Positions 52,665-62,448 are shown, counted from the stretch's first letter. The stretch: DNA of 64,000 bases from Tersicoccus phoenicis (GCF_001968835.1 NZ_MRDE01000068.1:1-64000), one strand, 5' to 3'. The notes: generated by a model from the sequence alone, not told the origin. Made by a program: numbers and translations.

Positions 52665-53582
52665 GTGCCCGAATCCGTTCCCCCCGGCTCGCTGCGACTG
52701 TTGACCGTGCACGCCCACCCGGACGACGAATCGAGCAAGGGCGCCGCCACCATGGCCGCGTACGCGCACGCCGGCGTCGACGTCATGGTCGCCACCTGCA
52801 CGGGCGGCGAACAGGGCTCGATCCTCAACTCCGCGCTCGCGTCCGAGCCCCGGGCCCAGCGGGACCTTCCCGGCCTGCGACGGGAGGAGATGGCCGACGC
52901 GGCCGCTGCCCTGGGCATCACCCAGCGCTGGCTCGGTTTCGCCGACTCCGGTCTGCCCGAGGGCGACCCGCCACCGGACCTGCACGAACACAGCTTCGCC
53001 ATGATGCCGCTGGAGCGGGCTGCTGCCCCCCTGGTGCGACTGGTGCGCCGATTCCGGCCGCACGTGATCGTCGGGTACGACGAGAACGGTGGCTACCCCC
53101 ACCCGGACCACATCATGGCGCACCGGGTCACGGTCGAGGCCTATCACGCTGCGGGCGACCCCGACCGGTATCCGGGCACGGGCCGACCGTGGGCGCCCGC
53201 GAAGCTCTACTACGACCGGGCTTTCAACCCCGCCCGCTTCCAGGCGATGCACGATGTGCTCGAGGAGCGGGGCATCGAGTCGCCGTTCGCCGAGTGGATC
53301 GCCCGGCGGATGCAGACCGACGCCGAGGGCAACCCGCCGCCCGGGCTCACGCACGAGACGACCACCCGGATCCACTGTGCCGACTGGTTCCAGGTCCGGG
53401 ACACCGCGCTGAAGTGCCACCGGTCGCAGGTCGCTCCGGACGGGTTCTTCTTCGCCGTCGGCCTGGATCTGCAGCGCGAGGTGTGGCCCTGGGAGGAGTA
53501 CACGCTCATCGACGCCCGGGTGCCCACCGACCTGCCCGAGACGGACCTGTTCGCCGGGATCGAGCCCGACCGCGCTTCCTGA
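52665..53582 (+). CDS. mca: Mycothiol S-conjugate amidase
   Basis: The 305-residue zinc hydrolase of the PIG-L/LmbE family cleaves mycothiol conjugates of toxins. Zinc ligands are in VHAHPDDESSKGA near residue 16 and YPHPDHIMAHR near 143; the rest of the Mca pattern (NGGYPHPDH, HCADWFQVRD) separates it from MshB. CAGGAG lies 7 nt before GTG 52665. The enzyme implies mycothiol chemistry and therefore an actinobacterial host. Confidence 0.93.
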   Translation: MPESVPPGSLRLLTVHAHPDDESSKGAATMAAYAHAGVDVMVATCTGGEQGSILNSALASEPRAQRDLPGLRREEMADAAAALGITQRWLGFADSGLPEGDPPPDLHEHSFAMMPLERAAAPLVRLVRRFRPHVIVGYDENGGYPHPDHIMAHRVTVEAYHAAGDPDRYPGTGRPWAPAKLYYDRAFNPARFQAMHDVLEERGIESPFAEWIARRMQTDAEGNPPPGLTHETTTRIHCADWFQVRDTALKCHRSQVAPDGFFFAVGLDLQREVWPWEEYTLIDARVPTDLPETDLFAGIEPDRAS

Positions 53583-53721
53583 CGGCGGCCCGCCCGTCGG
53601 GTCCCACCCGGAACGGGACCGCCGGCCGGGCCATTACCATGGAGGGGCGGGCACAGCCTCCCGGAGCCCGCTGACCCCGCGTCGTCGGTGCCGCCCGCTG
53701 ATCGCATGACAGAAAGCCCTC

Positions 53722-54078
53722 ATGATCCTCAGTCTCGTCCTGGCCGCCACTCCCAGTCCCACGCCGACCCCGCAGAACGGCGGGCTGAAACCGGGGTTGT
53801 CGGCCGAGCAGGTCACCCCCGGCACGCTCGGGTTCCTGGCGACCTTCGCTGTGGCCGTGGCCGGTCTCCTGCTGATCCGGTCCATGACCAAGCGAGTCCG
53901 GCGGATCCAGCACCGAGCCCTGATCGAAGAACGTGAGGCCGCCGCGCGCGGCGAGGCGCCCGGTGACGTGGACCCGGGATCCGGTGACGGCGGGCCGGGG
54001 ACGGGTGCCGATCCTTCGCCCAGGGGGGCGGGCGGCGGCCCCGTGACCGGACACGGCAGCCCCGGCCCGCGCCGGTGA
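53722..54078 (+). CDS. Small membrane protein downstream of mca
   Basis: The 118-residue protein has a short N-terminal hydrophobic run, one clear helix (GTLGFLATFAVAVAGLLLI, residues 34-52), a basic stop-transfer (RSMTKRVRRIQHRALIEERE) and a disordered Gly/Pro tail. Small proteins of this layout commonly follow mca in actinobacteria; no function is known. A TACCAT box at 53635-53640 may be its promoter. AGAAAG precedes the ATG. Confidence 0.75.
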   Translation: MILSLVLAATPSPTPTPQNGGLKPGLSAEQVTPGTLGFLATFAVAVAGLLLIRSMTKRVRRIQHRALIEEREAAARGEAPGDVDPGSGDGGPGTGADPSPRGAGGGPVTGHGSPGPRR

Positions 54079-54138
54079 CGGGCCGGGCGGGGAACGCACC
54101 GCGGTGAACCGGCGTTGCAGACCTCGTGCGCGAGACGC

Positions 54139-55044
54139 ATGACGGCCTGGATCGTGAGGCGCTGGGCGCGATACGGGCATGAGCGGCTGTACGCCGAAAC
54201 ACCGGGCGGTACATCCCTTGGTTACTTCGACGTCAGGATCGGCCGTTACCACTCGGACGATCTGACGAACCTGCCTCTCCTGAAGGTGGCGATTCGCGAC
54301 CACCTCGCCGTGCGGCTGACCACCGAGGGAACCCGGGCAGCCGTCGAGCACGCGACGGACGATCGGGCCGTGAGCGACTTCGCCCCGATCGCCGGGGTTC
54401 ACGACAACCCGTCCGAGCCTGCTTGGACGGACCTCAGTGGGACGGCCGCGGGCGCAGCTTCCCGTGAGCGGGCGCTTGCCGAACGAAAAGCTCAGGGGTG
54501 GTTGCGTGGGACGTTGGCTCGGCTCGTCGACGCTCGGACTGACGAACGAGCGTGGCGAATCGGTGCCGATGGGGAAGAGGCCGTTGCTGCACAACTCACC
54601 GGGCTCGGTGGTGACTGGCGCGTACTCCATGCCGTGCGTGTGGGCGAACGAGACTCGGACATCGACCACGTCGTCATCGGCCCGGCCGGCGTGTTCACCA
54701 TCAACGCGAAGCATCACCCCCACGCATCGGTCTGGATCGGCGGGGACACCTTCATGGTCAACGGGCGGCGGGTGCCGTACGTCCGCAACAGTCGCCATGA
54801 GGCGCGGCGCGCCGGGCGCCTCTTGACCGAGCAGGTGGGATTCCCGGTCACCGCCGTCGGGGTCATTGCAGTGATGGGCGCCCGCAAGGGCTTCACCGTC
54901 AAACAGCAACCGGCGGATGGCTCGGTGGTGGTGGTCCAACGACGGCGAGTCAGCGAGCACCTGCTGATGCTCCCGTCGCGACTGTCGCCACGCGAGATCG
55001 CTGCGATCTACCAGGCTGCCCGGCGATCGACGACCTGGCGATGA
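54139..55044 (+). CDS. NERD-domain (nuclease-related) protein
   Basis: The 301-residue protein has a C-terminal NERD domain: RIGADGEEAVAAQL, WRVLHAVRVGERDSDIDHVV, GPAGVFTINAKHH, with the Glu, Asp and Asn-Lys residues of a restriction-endonuclease-like site. The N-terminal 140 residues are unrecognised. NERD proteins are predicted nucleases; their role is unknown. I used ATG 54139; a TTG at 54115 would add eight residues. Confidence 0.78.
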   Translation: MTAWIVRRWARYGHERLYAETPGGTSLGYFDVRIGRYHSDDLTNLPLLKVAIRDHLAVRLTTEGTRAAVEHATDDRAVSDFAPIAGVHDNPSEPAWTDLSGTAAGAASRERALAERKAQGWLRGTLARLVDARTDERAWRIGADGEEAVAAQLTGLGGDWRVLHAVRVGERDSDIDHVVIGPAGVFTINAKHHPHASVWIGGDTFMVNGRRVPYVRNSRHEARRAGRLLTEQVGFPVTAVGVIAVMGARKGFTVKQQPADGSVVVVQRRRVSEHLLMLPSRLSPREIAAIYQAARRSTTWR

Positions 55045-55180
55045 CGGCCGGGTGATCTTCTGCTGGAACGAAGCGCGCGGACCCTTGGGGCCGTGACCGT
55101 CTCACTCGACCGTGTCCCCACCGGGCGACCGTCAGCGATCCCTGACCGCCCACGCCACTGACCCCGTGGAGCAGGTCATC

Positions 55181-55186
55181 TAGGCT
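55181..55186 (+). promoter_or_regulatory. -10 box TAGGCT before the DUF255 gene
   Basis: TAGGCT lies 6 nt before GTG 55193, which is in frame with the DUF255 gene 33 codons upstream of its conventional start. Confidence 0.45.
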
Positions 55187-55291
55187 GGCCGAGTGGGCCC
55201 TTCGACCAGCTCAAGGACCGAGGACCGAAAATCTCTTTCGTGCATCATGCTGGGAAGGCGATGCACGTGCCACTCGTCAGGAGTCACCGTC

Positions 55292-57433
55292 ATGGCCAAC
55301 CGGCTCGCGAGCAGCGCGTCGACGTACCTGCGCCAGCACGCCGACAACCCGGTCGACTGGTGGCCCTGGGGCCCCGAGGCGTTCGCGGAAGCCGCCGAGC
55401 GGGACGTGCCGGTACTGGTGTCCATCGGATACGCCGCCTGCCACTGGTGCCACGTGATGGCCGCGGAGTCGTTCGCCGACCCGGGGGTGGCTGCCTACCT
55501 CAACGCGAACTTCGTCGCCGTCAAGGTCGACCGGGAGGAGCACCCCGACGTCGACGCCGTGTACATGGCCGCGACGCAGGCGCTGACCGGGGAGGGTGGC
55601 TGGCCCATGACGGTGTTCACCGACGCCGACGGCCGCTGCTTCTACGCCGGCACCTATTTCCCGCCCCGCCCGGTGGCGGGCCGTCCCTCGTTCGGCCAGC
55701 TGCTCCTCGCCGTCCGGGACGCATGGGACCAGCGGCGCTCCGAGCTGGCGGCGACGGCCGAGTCCCTCGCCGCCAGCCTCGGCCGAGCCCAGGCGGTCAA
55801 CCGGGACCTGATCGGTCAGCTGATCGCCACCGGCGCACCGACCGCCACCGGGGCGCTGCTCCGTCCCGGTGTCCTGGCCGAGGCCGTCCAAGCCCTCGCC
55901 GCCACCGAGGACGCGGAGCACGGCGGCTTCGGCGGCGCCCCGAAGTTCCCCGGCACCCCGCTGCTCTCGTTCCTGGCCCGCTACGCCGCGACGGGTTCTC
56001 CCACCGATGCCGAGTCCGCGGCCGCGACCGCCGAGGACCTGTTGGCCCGCACCCTCACGGCGATGGCCTCCTCCGCCCTCTACGACCAGGTGGAGGGCGG
56101 CTTCGCCCGCTACTCCGTGACCGCGGACTGGTCCCTGCCCCACTTCGAGAAGATGCTCTACGACAACGCGCAACTGCTGCAGGTCTACGTGCAGTGGTCG
56201 CGACTCGGCGCCCGGCACCGGCACGAGGGCTACCTCGGTGCCCGGATCGCCGCGGAGACGGCCGACTGGATGATCCGCGAGCTCGGCCTGCCCGACGGCG
56301 GCTTCGCGTCGTCCCTGGACGCCGACACCGAACTGGCGGGCGACCACGTCGAGGGCCTGACCTATGTGTGGACGCCGGCGCAACTGGCCGACGCGATCGG
56401 CGAGGACGCGGACCGCGTCGCGGTGCTGATGAACGTGGGCGCCGGCCCGCGACCCACCGAGCACGGCTGGCCCCTGCACCCCCGGCTGGAACTGAACCGC
56501 GAGGAACGGCAGCTGTTCGAGGCGGTCCGGCCCGCGTTGCGCCGCGCCCGTCGAGCCCGGCCGCAGCCGGGCCGGGACGACAAGGTCGTGGCCGGCTGGA
56601 ACGGAATGGCGATCTCGGCGCTGAGCGAGGCGGCCCTGGCCCTGGACCGGCCCGACTTCGCCGCCGCGGCGGTGGCTGCGGCGGAGCACCTGTGGCGGGT
56701 GCACGTGCATCAGACGGCCGGCGCTCCCGTGTTGCACCGCATGTCCGCGGCCGGCGTCCTGCAGCCGGGGGAGGGCCGGCTGGAGGACTATGCCCACTGC
56801 GTCACCGGCTTCCTGGCGCTGTTCGCCGCCACCGGCGACGAGCGCTGGTACGAGCGGGCGACCGCCCTGCTCGAGGCCGCACTGGGCCGGTTCGTCGTCG
56901 ACGGTGCCCTGCAGGACGTCCCGGCCGACGGGGACGGCGGCGCGTCCGGGCCCGCTGCGCTGGCCGGGGAGGCGCCGGTCGACCCGCTCGACGACGCCGT
57001 CCCGAGCGGCACGGCCGCTTTGGCGTTGGCCTGCGCGTTGGCCTCGGCGTACTCCGGGTCGATCGAGCACCGTTCCCTCGCCGAACAGCTGGTCGGCTAC
57101 GTCGGACGACTCGCCGGGCAGGTGCCGCAGGTGGTCGGTGCCGGTCTGGCCGCGGCAACCGTCCTCGCCACCGGGCCCATCCAGATCGCCGTCGTCGGGC
57201 GCGATTCGGCGATGCGGTCCGCGCTGCGCAAGGTCGCGGCCGTCCACCCCGTCCCGGCGCTCGTCCTCGCCGTCGGCGACGGCGACGCGTCGGCACGCGA
57301 CAGTCGCGTGCCCCTGCTGCGCGGCCGGCCGACCGGCCCGGCCGGGGTGGCGCGGGCCTACGTGTGCCGGAACATGGTGTGCGACCTGCCCGCCCAGACC
57401 GAGGCGGAACTGCGGGCGCAGCTGACCGGCTGA
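55292..57433 (+). CDS. Thioredoxin-domain / DUF255 protein (YyaL, SSP411 family)
   Basis: The 713-residue protein starts with a thioredoxin-like domain ([34 protein letters not shown] with a CxxC site) and continues into an (alpha/alpha)6 barrel like N-acylglucosamine 2-epimerases. The function of the family is unknown. ATG 55292 has CAGGAG upstream and matches the usual start. An in-frame GTG at 55193 sits 6 nt after TAGGCT (55181-55186) and would add 33 unconserved residues by leaderless initiation. Confidence 0.88.
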   Translation: MANRLASSASTYLRQHADNPVDWWPWGPEAFAEAAERDVPVLVSIGYAACHWCHVMAAESFADPGVAAYLNANFVAVKVDREEHPDVDAVYMAATQALTGEGGWPMTVFTDADGRCFYAGTYFPPRPVAGRPSFGQLLLAVRDAWDQRRSELAATAESLAASLGRAQAVNRDLIGQLIATGAPTATGALLRPGVLAEAVQALAATEDAEHGGFGGAPKFPGTPLLSFLARYAATGSPTDAESAAATAEDLLARTLTAMASSALYDQVEGGFARYSVTADWSLPHFEKMLYDNAQLLQVYVQWSRLGARHRHEGYLGARIAAETADWMIRELGLPDGGFASSLDADTELAGDHVEGLTYVWTPAQLADAIGEDADRVAVLMNVGAGPRPTEHGWPLHPRLELNREERQLFEAVRPALRRARRARPQPGRDDKVVAGWNGMAISALSEAALALDRPDFAAAAVAAAEHLWRVHVHQTAGAPVLHRMSAAGVLQPGEGRLEDYAHCVTGFLALFAATGDERWYERATALLEAALGRFVVDGALQDVPADGDGGASGPAALAGEAPVDPLDDAVPSGTAALALACALASAYSGSIEHRSLAEQLVGYVGRLAGQVPQVVGAGLAAATVLATGPIQIAVVGRDSAMRSALRKVAAVHPVPALVLAVGDGDASARDSRVPLLRGRPTGPAGVARAYVCRNMVCDLPAQTEAELRAQLTG

Positions 57434-57481
57434 GAACCTGATCGGCTGAGAACGGCCGAAAGCCTGACCGGACCGGCTGAA

Positions 57482-57500
57482 CCCCGCCGACCCGGCGGGG
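57482..57500. terminator. Terminator hairpin between convergent genes
   Basis: CCCCGCCG (57482-57489) pairs with CGGCGGGG (57493-57500) around a 3-nt loop. Confidence 0.6.
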
Positions 57501-57516
57501 GCCGCGAACGCGCGCG

Positions 57517-58263
57517 TCAGCGGGCGGCGAGCACCGCCATCGTGATCCCCACGAAATGACACGTGAAGCCCACCACCGTGAGCACGTGGAACACCTCGTG
57601 GAAGCCGAACCAGTCGCGGCTGAGCTTGGGTCGCTTGAACCCGTAGCACACGGCCCCGACGATGTAGGCGGCGCCTCCGACGGCGATGAGGATGGTGATC
57701 GCCGGGCTGACCTTCCAGAACTCGCCCAGGTACAGGACGGACACCAACCCCAGCAGCACGTAGATCGGCACGTACAGCCACCGCGGGGCATGCACCCACA
57801 GCACCCGGAACAGCACACCGGCCACCGCGAGGGACCAGATCACCCACAGCAGCACGGCCCCCCGCGCCGGGCTGAGCAGGGTCACGGCGATCGGGGTGTA
57901 GGTGCCCGCGATGACGAGCGCGATGTTCGCGTGGTCCAGCCGCTTGAGCACCAGTCGGGTGCGCGGCGTCCAGTTGCCCCGGTGATATGCGGCGCTGGTG
58001 CCGAACAGCAGCACCCCGGTCAGAGCGAAGACGGCCGATGCCCACCGGGTGGGGGTGGTCGGCGCCAGGACGATCAGCACGATCCCGGCGGCCAGCGCCA
58101 ACGGCGTCATGCCCGCATGGATCCAGCCGCGCAGCCGCGGCTTCTCCAGCAGGTCGGTGGCCCGCCCGAGGGCCGCGTCCGCGGGGGACGCCGGCTCGCG
58201 CCGGGCCGCCCGCGGGGCGGGGGCGGACGTCCGAGCGGGGACAGCGGAGTGGTGGGAACGCAC
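57517..58263 (-). CDS. Hemolysin III / PAQR family membrane protein
   Basis: The 248-residue protein has seven hydrophobic segments and the PAQR/HlyIII conserved residues: TSAAYHRGNW (first His), RLDHANIALVIAGTYTP (Asp and His) and FHEVFHVLTVVGFTCHF (the C-terminal His pair). These bind zinc in the family; enzymatic activity is unproven in bacteria. GTG 58263 is set by TACGAT 6 nt upstream. A longer frame to 58323 passes through the promoter. Confidence 0.9.
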   Translation of the reverse strand: MRSHHSAVPARTSAPAPRAARREPASPADAALGRATDLLEKPRLRGWIHAGMTPLALAAGIVLIVLAPTTPTRWASAVFALTGVLLFGTSAAYHRGNWTPRTRLVLKRLDHANIALVIAGTYTPIAVTLLSPARGAVLLWVIWSLAVAGVLFRVLWVHAPRWLYVPIYVLLGLVSVLYLGEFWKVSPAITILIAVGGAAYIVGAVCYGFKRPKLSRDWFGFHEVFHVLTVVGFTCHFVGITMAVLAAR

Positions 58264-58269
58264 GGGGTC

Positions 58270-58275
58270 ATCGTA
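58270..58275 (-). promoter_or_regulatory. -10 box TACGAT of leaderless hlyIII-like gene
   Basis: On the minus strand TACGAT lies 6 nt before GTG 58263. Confidence 0.55.
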
Positions 58276-58370
58276 GCGAGAGGGACTGGGTGCCGCCCCC
58301 ACGGCGACGGGCTGGGGAGGCACGGCGACGGGCCGCCCGGCGGTCGTGCCGCGATGTCATGATGCTGGCA

Positions 58371-58391
58371 ATGCTGCTATTATCGCTGCAT
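58371..58391 (+). promoter_or_regulatory. Leaderless promoter and operator dyad of the third VapBC module
   Basis: TATTAT (58378-58383) lies 6 nt before ATG 58390. The 21-bp dyad centred on it (58371-58391) matches at 8 of 10 base pairs and covers both the -10 and the start codon. Confidence 0.55.
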
Positions 58392-58626
58392 GGGTATTGC
58401 CATCACCGTTCGCGAGGTGCCGAGTCCGGTCAGGGACGAGCTGGCGGCGCGCGCTGCCCGGGCCGGGATGTCCCTGCAGGAGTATCTTCGCGGGATGTTG
58501 ATTCAGGCCGCCGGCAGGCCTGCGGTCGACGACGTGATCGCTCGCGCGCGGGCGCGCGTCGACATCACCGGCTCCCGGATCGACACCGCTGCCATCCTCG
58601 CCGCTCGGGACGCGGACCGGCGGTGA
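58390..58626 (+). CDS. FitA/VapB-type ribbon-helix-helix antitoxin, third module
   Basis: The 78-residue protein has a ribbon-helix-helix core (AITVREVPSPVRDELAARA, GMSLQEYLRGML) and a C-terminal toxin-binding part (ARARVDITGSRIDTAAIL). Its stop overlaps the toxin start (GTGA). Confidence 0.88.
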   Translation: MGIAITVREVPSPVRDELAARAARAGMSLQEYLRGMLIQAAGRPAVDDVIARARARVDITGSRIDTAAILAARDADRR

Positions 58627-59021
58627 GGCCACGGGTCGTCTGTGACGCCTCGGCCGTGGTTGCCCTGCTGCTGGACGCGGGACCGGAGGGGCGTTGGAGC
58701 GCGGCCGCCCTGGCGGGAGCTGAACTGGCAGCGCCAGGTCTGTTCGCCTTCGAGGCGAGCAACATCATCCGGCGCCATGAGCTCGCCGCACTGATCACCG
58801 TCGACCAGGCCGCCCAGGCTCACGCCGACCTCCTCGAGCTCGCCGTCGAACACTGGCCGTACGACCTCCTGGCGCCGCGGGCCTGGGAACTTCGCAGCAA
58901 CCTCACCACCTACGACGCCAGCTACGTCGCCCTCGCCGAGCTGCTCGAGACCTCGCTCGTCACGCTCGATCGGGGCATCAGCCGCGCGCCGGGCCTGCGG
59001 TGCAGGGTGCAGACGCCCTGA
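58623..59021 (+). CDS. PIN-domain ribonuclease toxin (VapC), third module
   Basis: The 132-residue PIN protein has acidic residues in RVVCDASAVVALL, FAFEASNIIRRHEL, LTTYDASYVALAELL and LVTLDRGISRA. It resembles the second-module toxin (47753-48142) in these blocks, so the two modules are probably related. GTG 58623 overlaps the antitoxin stop. Confidence 0.9.
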   Translation: MRPRVVCDASAVVALLLDAGPEGRWSAAALAGAELAAPGLFAFEASNIIRRHELAALITVDQAAQAHADLLELAVEHWPYDLLAPRAWELRSNLTTYDASYVALAELLETSLVTLDRGISRAPGLRCRVQTP

Positions 59022-59060
59022 CGTACCCCTCGACCCGGGCCCGGGCGGGCGCGTGCGCGA

Positions 59061-59066
59061 TAGTGT
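59061..59066 (+). promoter_or_regulatory. -10 box TAGTGT upstream of uppS
   Basis: The predicted start near 59073 leaves a leader of about 76 nt that contains the 16-bp repeats. Confidence 0.4.
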
Positions 59067-59090
59067 GGTCAGGTTCGCCAACCCCGCGTC

Positions 59091-59138
59091 GAGCGGACGG
59101 AGAAGCGAGCGGACGGAGAAGCGAGCGGACGGAGGAGG
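59091..59138 (+). repeat. Three 16-bp tandem repeats in the uppS leader
   Basis: GAGCGGACGGAGAAGC occurs at 59091-59106 and 59107-59122, and a variant ending GGAGG at 59123-59138. The last copy supplies a purine-rich ribosome-binding region for uppS. Confidence 0.8.
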
Positions 59139-59148
59139 ATGAGGTCCC

Positions 59149-59931
59149 GTGGCTGGAGCGGACGAGCGGCCGGCCAGACGGACCCCGCTCTACGACCTCT
59201 ACGAACAGCGGCTCGCCCGCCAGGTGATGCGCTCGCCGCTGCCGGAGCACATCGGAGTCATGGTCGACGGCAACCGCCGGTGGGCTGCCCTGGCCGGCGC
59301 CCCGACCCGGCACGGGCACCAGGCCGGTGCGGACAAGATCCACCAGTTCCTGGGGTGGTGCGCCGAACTCGGCATCAAGGTCGTCACCCTGTACATGCTC
59401 TCCACCGACAACCTCAACCGGGACAGCGCGGAGCTGGAGGACCTGCTCGCCATCATCGGCAACACGCTGGACCGGATCGCCGAGGACCCCACGGTGCGGG
59501 TGCACCCGGTGGGAGCACCCGACGTGCTGCCCGCCGATCTCGCCGCGCGGCTGCGCGGCCTGGCCGAACGCACCGGCGACGCCGACGGGCTGCACGTGAA
59601 CGTCGCCGTCGGCTACGGCGGGCGGCGGGAGATCGTCGATGCGGTCGGCGAGCTGCTGCGCGACGCGGCCGCCGCGGGCAAGGACCTGTCCACCGTGGCC
59701 GACGAGCTCTCCGTCGAGCAGATCTCCGCCTACCTCTACACCCGCGGTCAGCCCGACCCGGACCTGGTCATCCGCACCTCCGGGGAGCAGCGGCTCTCCG
59801 GCTTCCTGATGTGGCAGAGCGCCTACAGCGAGTTCTACTTCTGCGAGGCCCTGTGGCCGGACTTCCGGCGCATCGACTTCCTCCGCGCCCTGCGCGACTA
59901 CGCGCGACGGCAGCGCCGCTTCGGCTCCTGA
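59149..59931 (+). CDS. uppS: Isoprenyl transferase (cis-prenyl diphosphate synthase)
   Basis: The 260-residue enzyme makes long-chain polyprenyl diphosphate for cell-wall lipid carriers. The catalytic Asp and phosphate loop is HIGVMVDGNRRWA near residue 35. YMLSTDNLNR near 82 and the C-terminal DLVIRTSGEQRLSGFLMWQSAYSE-type block near 205-228 are also present. GTG 59149 has GGAGGAGGATGAGG upstream. Actinobacteria often carry two such enzymes of different chain length; which one this is cannot be told. Confidence 0.92.
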   Translation: MAGADERPARRTPLYDLYEQRLARQVMRSPLPEHIGVMVDGNRRWAALAGAPTRHGHQAGADKIHQFLGWCAELGIKVVTLYMLSTDNLNRDSAELEDLLAIIGNTLDRIAEDPTVRVHPVGAPDVLPADLAARLRGLAERTGDADGLHVNVAVGYGGRREIVDAVGELLRDAAAAGKDLSTVADELSVEQISAYLYTRGQPDPDLVIRTSGEQRLSGFLMWQSAYSEFYFCEALWPDFRRIDFLRALRDYARRQRRFGS

Positions 59932-60271
59932 CCGGCGAGCGGCGGATTCCCCGTTGTTCACCCCCCGTTCTTCACCCCCCGTTCATCCGGCCGGTACGGC
60001 GTGGCTGCCGTCCGTGGTCGAGTTGCGGCCTAGATTCGTTCCATCGGTCGGCACGATCGCCGTCCGGTGCGGGAGGCCCACCATGATGCGTCGCACCCTC
60101 GGACCCGGTCCGGGCCGGCGGGACACCGTCCCGGCGCGGCCGGACGGATCCGCGGTCGGCGGTGCGGCAGGCCGTCCGGCTGGAGGACAGCCGACGCGGC
60201 CCCGAGGCGTCCCGGATCCGACCTGACGAGCGATCCGGGTCGCGATCGCGGCCCGGGGCGGGGAGCGAATC
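59932..60271 (+). other. uppS-phoH gap with short C-rich repeats
   Basis: The 340-nt gap starts with repeated CCCGTTCTTCACCCC-like units (about 59950-59990). A TAGATT box at 60031-60036 and a possible 47-codon ORF at 60083 follow. Confidence 0.45.
60083..60226 (+). CDS. Possible small basic protein, unrecognised
   Basis: ATG 60083 has GGGAGG 6 nt upstream and a TAGATT box about 45 nt upstream. The 47-residue product (MMRRTLGPGPGRRDTVPARP at its start) is Arg/Pro/Gly-rich with no domain. In such GC-rich DNA a frame of this length is easily fortuitous; only the ribosome binding site and promoter support it. Confidence 0.3.
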   Translation: MMRRTLGPGPGRRDTVPARPDGSAVGGAAGRPAGGQPTRPRGVPDPT

Positions 60272-61726
60272 GTGACACCAGCACAGTCAGCACCGCAGGC
60301 AGCAGCCCAGTCGGCGACGACCTCGCCAGCGCGGACGGGTACGACCCGGGACCGTGCCACGACGGGCGACGTCCCGGCCGAACGTCCCGCACTCACGTCG
60401 CGTGCCAACCGGCCGCTGGCGAACCAGCCCGACGCGGCGGTGCGGTGCATCGTCGTGGACACGTCGGTACTCCTGTCGGACCCGCGGGCGATCTACCGGT
60501 TCGCCGAGCACGACGTCGTGCTGCCCGTCGTCGTCATCACCGAACTGGAGAAGAAGCGGCACGACCCCGAGCTCGGCTGGTTCGCCCGCAAGGCGCTGCG
60601 CCTGCTCGACGACCTGCGGATCGCCCACGGCACGCTGAACGAGCCCGTGCGGCTCGGCGACGAGGGCGGCACCCTGCGGGTGGAACTGAACCACATCTCC
60701 GCCGACGTGCTGCCGGCCGGGTTCCGACTCGGCGACAACGACACCCGGATCCTCGCCGTCGCCCGCAACCTCGCCGACGAGGGGCACAACGTCACCATCG
60801 TCTCCAAGGACCTGCCGATGCGGGTCAAGGCATCCGCGATCGGGCTGGCCGCGGAGGAGTACCTGCACGAGCAGTCCAAGGACTCGGGCTGGACCGGGAC
60901 CGCCGACGTCGGACTCGACGACGCGCAGCTGGCGGCGCTGTACGATCACCAGCCGGTGCCGCTGCCGGCCGAGCCGCGGTTGCCGGTCAACACGAATCTG
61001 GTGCTCACGTCCGGCCGCGGGTCGGCACTGGGCCGGGTCCACGCCGACGGCACGGCGCGCCTGGTCCGCGGGGACCGGGACGTGTTCGGCTTGCACGGCC
61101 GCTCCGCCGAGCAGCGCCTGGCGATCGACCTGCTGCTGGACGAGACGGTCGGCATCGTCTCCCTCGGGGGCCGGGCGGGTACCGGCAAGTCCGCGCTCGC
61201 GCTGTGCGCGGGGCTGGAGGCCGTGCTGGAGCGCCGTGTGCACCGGAAGGTGGTGGTGTTCCGGCCGCTGTTCGCCGTCGGCGGCCAGGAGCTGGGCTAC
61301 CTGCCCGGTTCCGAGCAGGAGAAGATGGGCCCCTGGGCGCAGGCCGTGTTCGACACCCTCGGCGCCCTGGTCTCCCAGGAGGTCGTCGAGGAGGTGATCG
61401 ACCGGGGGATGCTCGAGGTGCTGCCCCTGACCCACATCCGCGGGCGGTCCCTGCACGACGCGTTCGTCATCGTCGACGAAGCCCAGTCGCTGGAGAAGAA
61501 CGTGCTGCTGACCGTGTTGTCCCGGATCGGGCAGAACTCGAAGGTGGTGCTCACCCACGACATCGCACAGCGGGACAACCTGCGGGTCGGCCGGCACGAC
61601 GGGATCGCGGCCGTCGTCGAGACGCTCAAGGGTCACCCCCTGTTCGGGCACATCACCCTGACCCGGTCCGAGCGGTCCCCGATCGCGGCGCTGGTCACGG
61701 AACTGCTGGAGGGCGTCGACCTCTGA
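60272..61726 (+). CDS. PhoH family ATPase with N-terminal PIN domain
   Basis: The 484-residue PhoH2-type protein joins a PIN nuclease ([40 protein letters not shown]) to a PhoH ATPase/helicase. Walker A is [12 protein letters not shown] with Lys306, [18 protein letters not shown] holds Walker B, and [14 protein letters not shown] ends the core. PhoH2 proteins of mycobacteria unwind and cut RNA. The first 45 residues are disordered. GTG 60272 has GGGGAG upstream. Confidence 0.93.
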   Translation: MTPAQSAPQAAAQSATTSPARTGTTRDRATTGDVPAERPALTSRANRPLANQPDAAVRCIVVDTSVLLSDPRAIYRFAEHDVVLPVVVITELEKKRHDPELGWFARKALRLLDDLRIAHGTLNEPVRLGDEGGTLRVELNHISADVLPAGFRLGDNDTRILAVARNLADEGHNVTIVSKDLPMRVKASAIGLAAEEYLHEQSKDSGWTGTADVGLDDAQLAALYDHQPVPLPAEPRLPVNTNLVLTSGRGSALGRVHADGTARLVRGDRDVFGLHGRSAEQRLAIDLLLDETVGIVSLGGRAGTGKSALALCAGLEAVLERRVHRKVVVFRPLFAVGGQELGYLPGSEQEKMGPWAQAVFDTLGALVSQEVVEEVIDRGMLEVLPLTHIRGRSLHDAFVIVDEAQSLEKNVLLTVLSRIGQNSKVVLTHDIAQRDNLRVGRHDGIAAVVETLKGHPLFGHITLTRSERSPIAALVTELLEGVDL

Positions 61727-61730
61727 TTCC

Positions 61731-62387
61731 TCAGGTGGGCGGGTAGTCGGGCCGGTGGGCGCGGGCCCGACGTGCCAGCAGCACGCCGACGACGACGCCG
61801 GCGACGGCCCCGGACAGGTGACCCTGCCAGGAGACGAACGGGTTGACGGGCAGCACCCCGACGGCCAGCCCGCCGTAGAGCACGAGAACGATCAGGGCCG
61901 CCAGCGCCGGGCCGAACCGGCGTGCCGTGAACCCATAGGCGAGCGCGAACGCGGCGAACCCGTACACCACACCGCTGGCTCCCACGTGCACACTGCCGGA
62001 GTCGCCGATCAGCCAGGTACCGAGGCCGCCGAGCACGGTGACACCGGCGAACACCGTCCAGAACCGGCCGCTGACCAGCCCGACCAGCACCCCCAGAACG
62101 AGGAACGCGCCGCTGTTGGCGATCAGGTGGGCGAACCCCAGGTGCAGGAACGGGGCGGTGAGCACACCCCACAGCCCGTCAAGCTGCCGCGGCCGGATGC
62201 CGAAGGCGTCCAGGCGCAGCGGGATCAGCAGGTCCACGATCTCGACCACCCACATCAGCGTCACCAGCGCCACCGGCGGTCCGACGACCCGGACGGTGTG
62301 CCGGCGCAGCTCCTCCCGGAGAGTGGGCTCGACCGCCGGAGGTCGGGACGGCCGGTACGGCCGGCGGGGGCCGTTCGGGGCGCTCAC
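61731..62387 (-). CDS. Rhomboid family intramembrane serine protease
   Basis: The 218-residue protein has six or seven membrane helices. The catalytic Ser is in HVGASGVVYGF and the His in WQGHLSGAVAG, with FLHLGFAHLIANS the conserved HxxxN-type helix. The substrate is unknown. GTG 62387 is used. It converges on the PhoH gene with 4 nt between stops. Confidence 0.9.
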   Translation of the reverse strand: MSAPNGPRRPYRPSRPPAVEPTLREELRRHTVRVVGPPVALVTLMWVVEIVDLLIPLRLDAFGIRPRQLDGLWGVLTAPFLHLGFAHLIANSGAFLVLGVLVGLVSGRFWTVFAGVTVLGGLGTWLIGDSGSVHVGASGVVYGFAAFALAYGFTARRFGPALAALIVLVLYGGLAVGVLPVNPFVSWQGHLSGAVAGVVVGVLLARRARAHRPDYPPT

Positions 62388-62448
62388 CGCGTCGCCGTGC
62401 TCTGTTCGGGGCAGCGCCGCAACCCGGGCTGCCGGCGCTCACGCCCGG

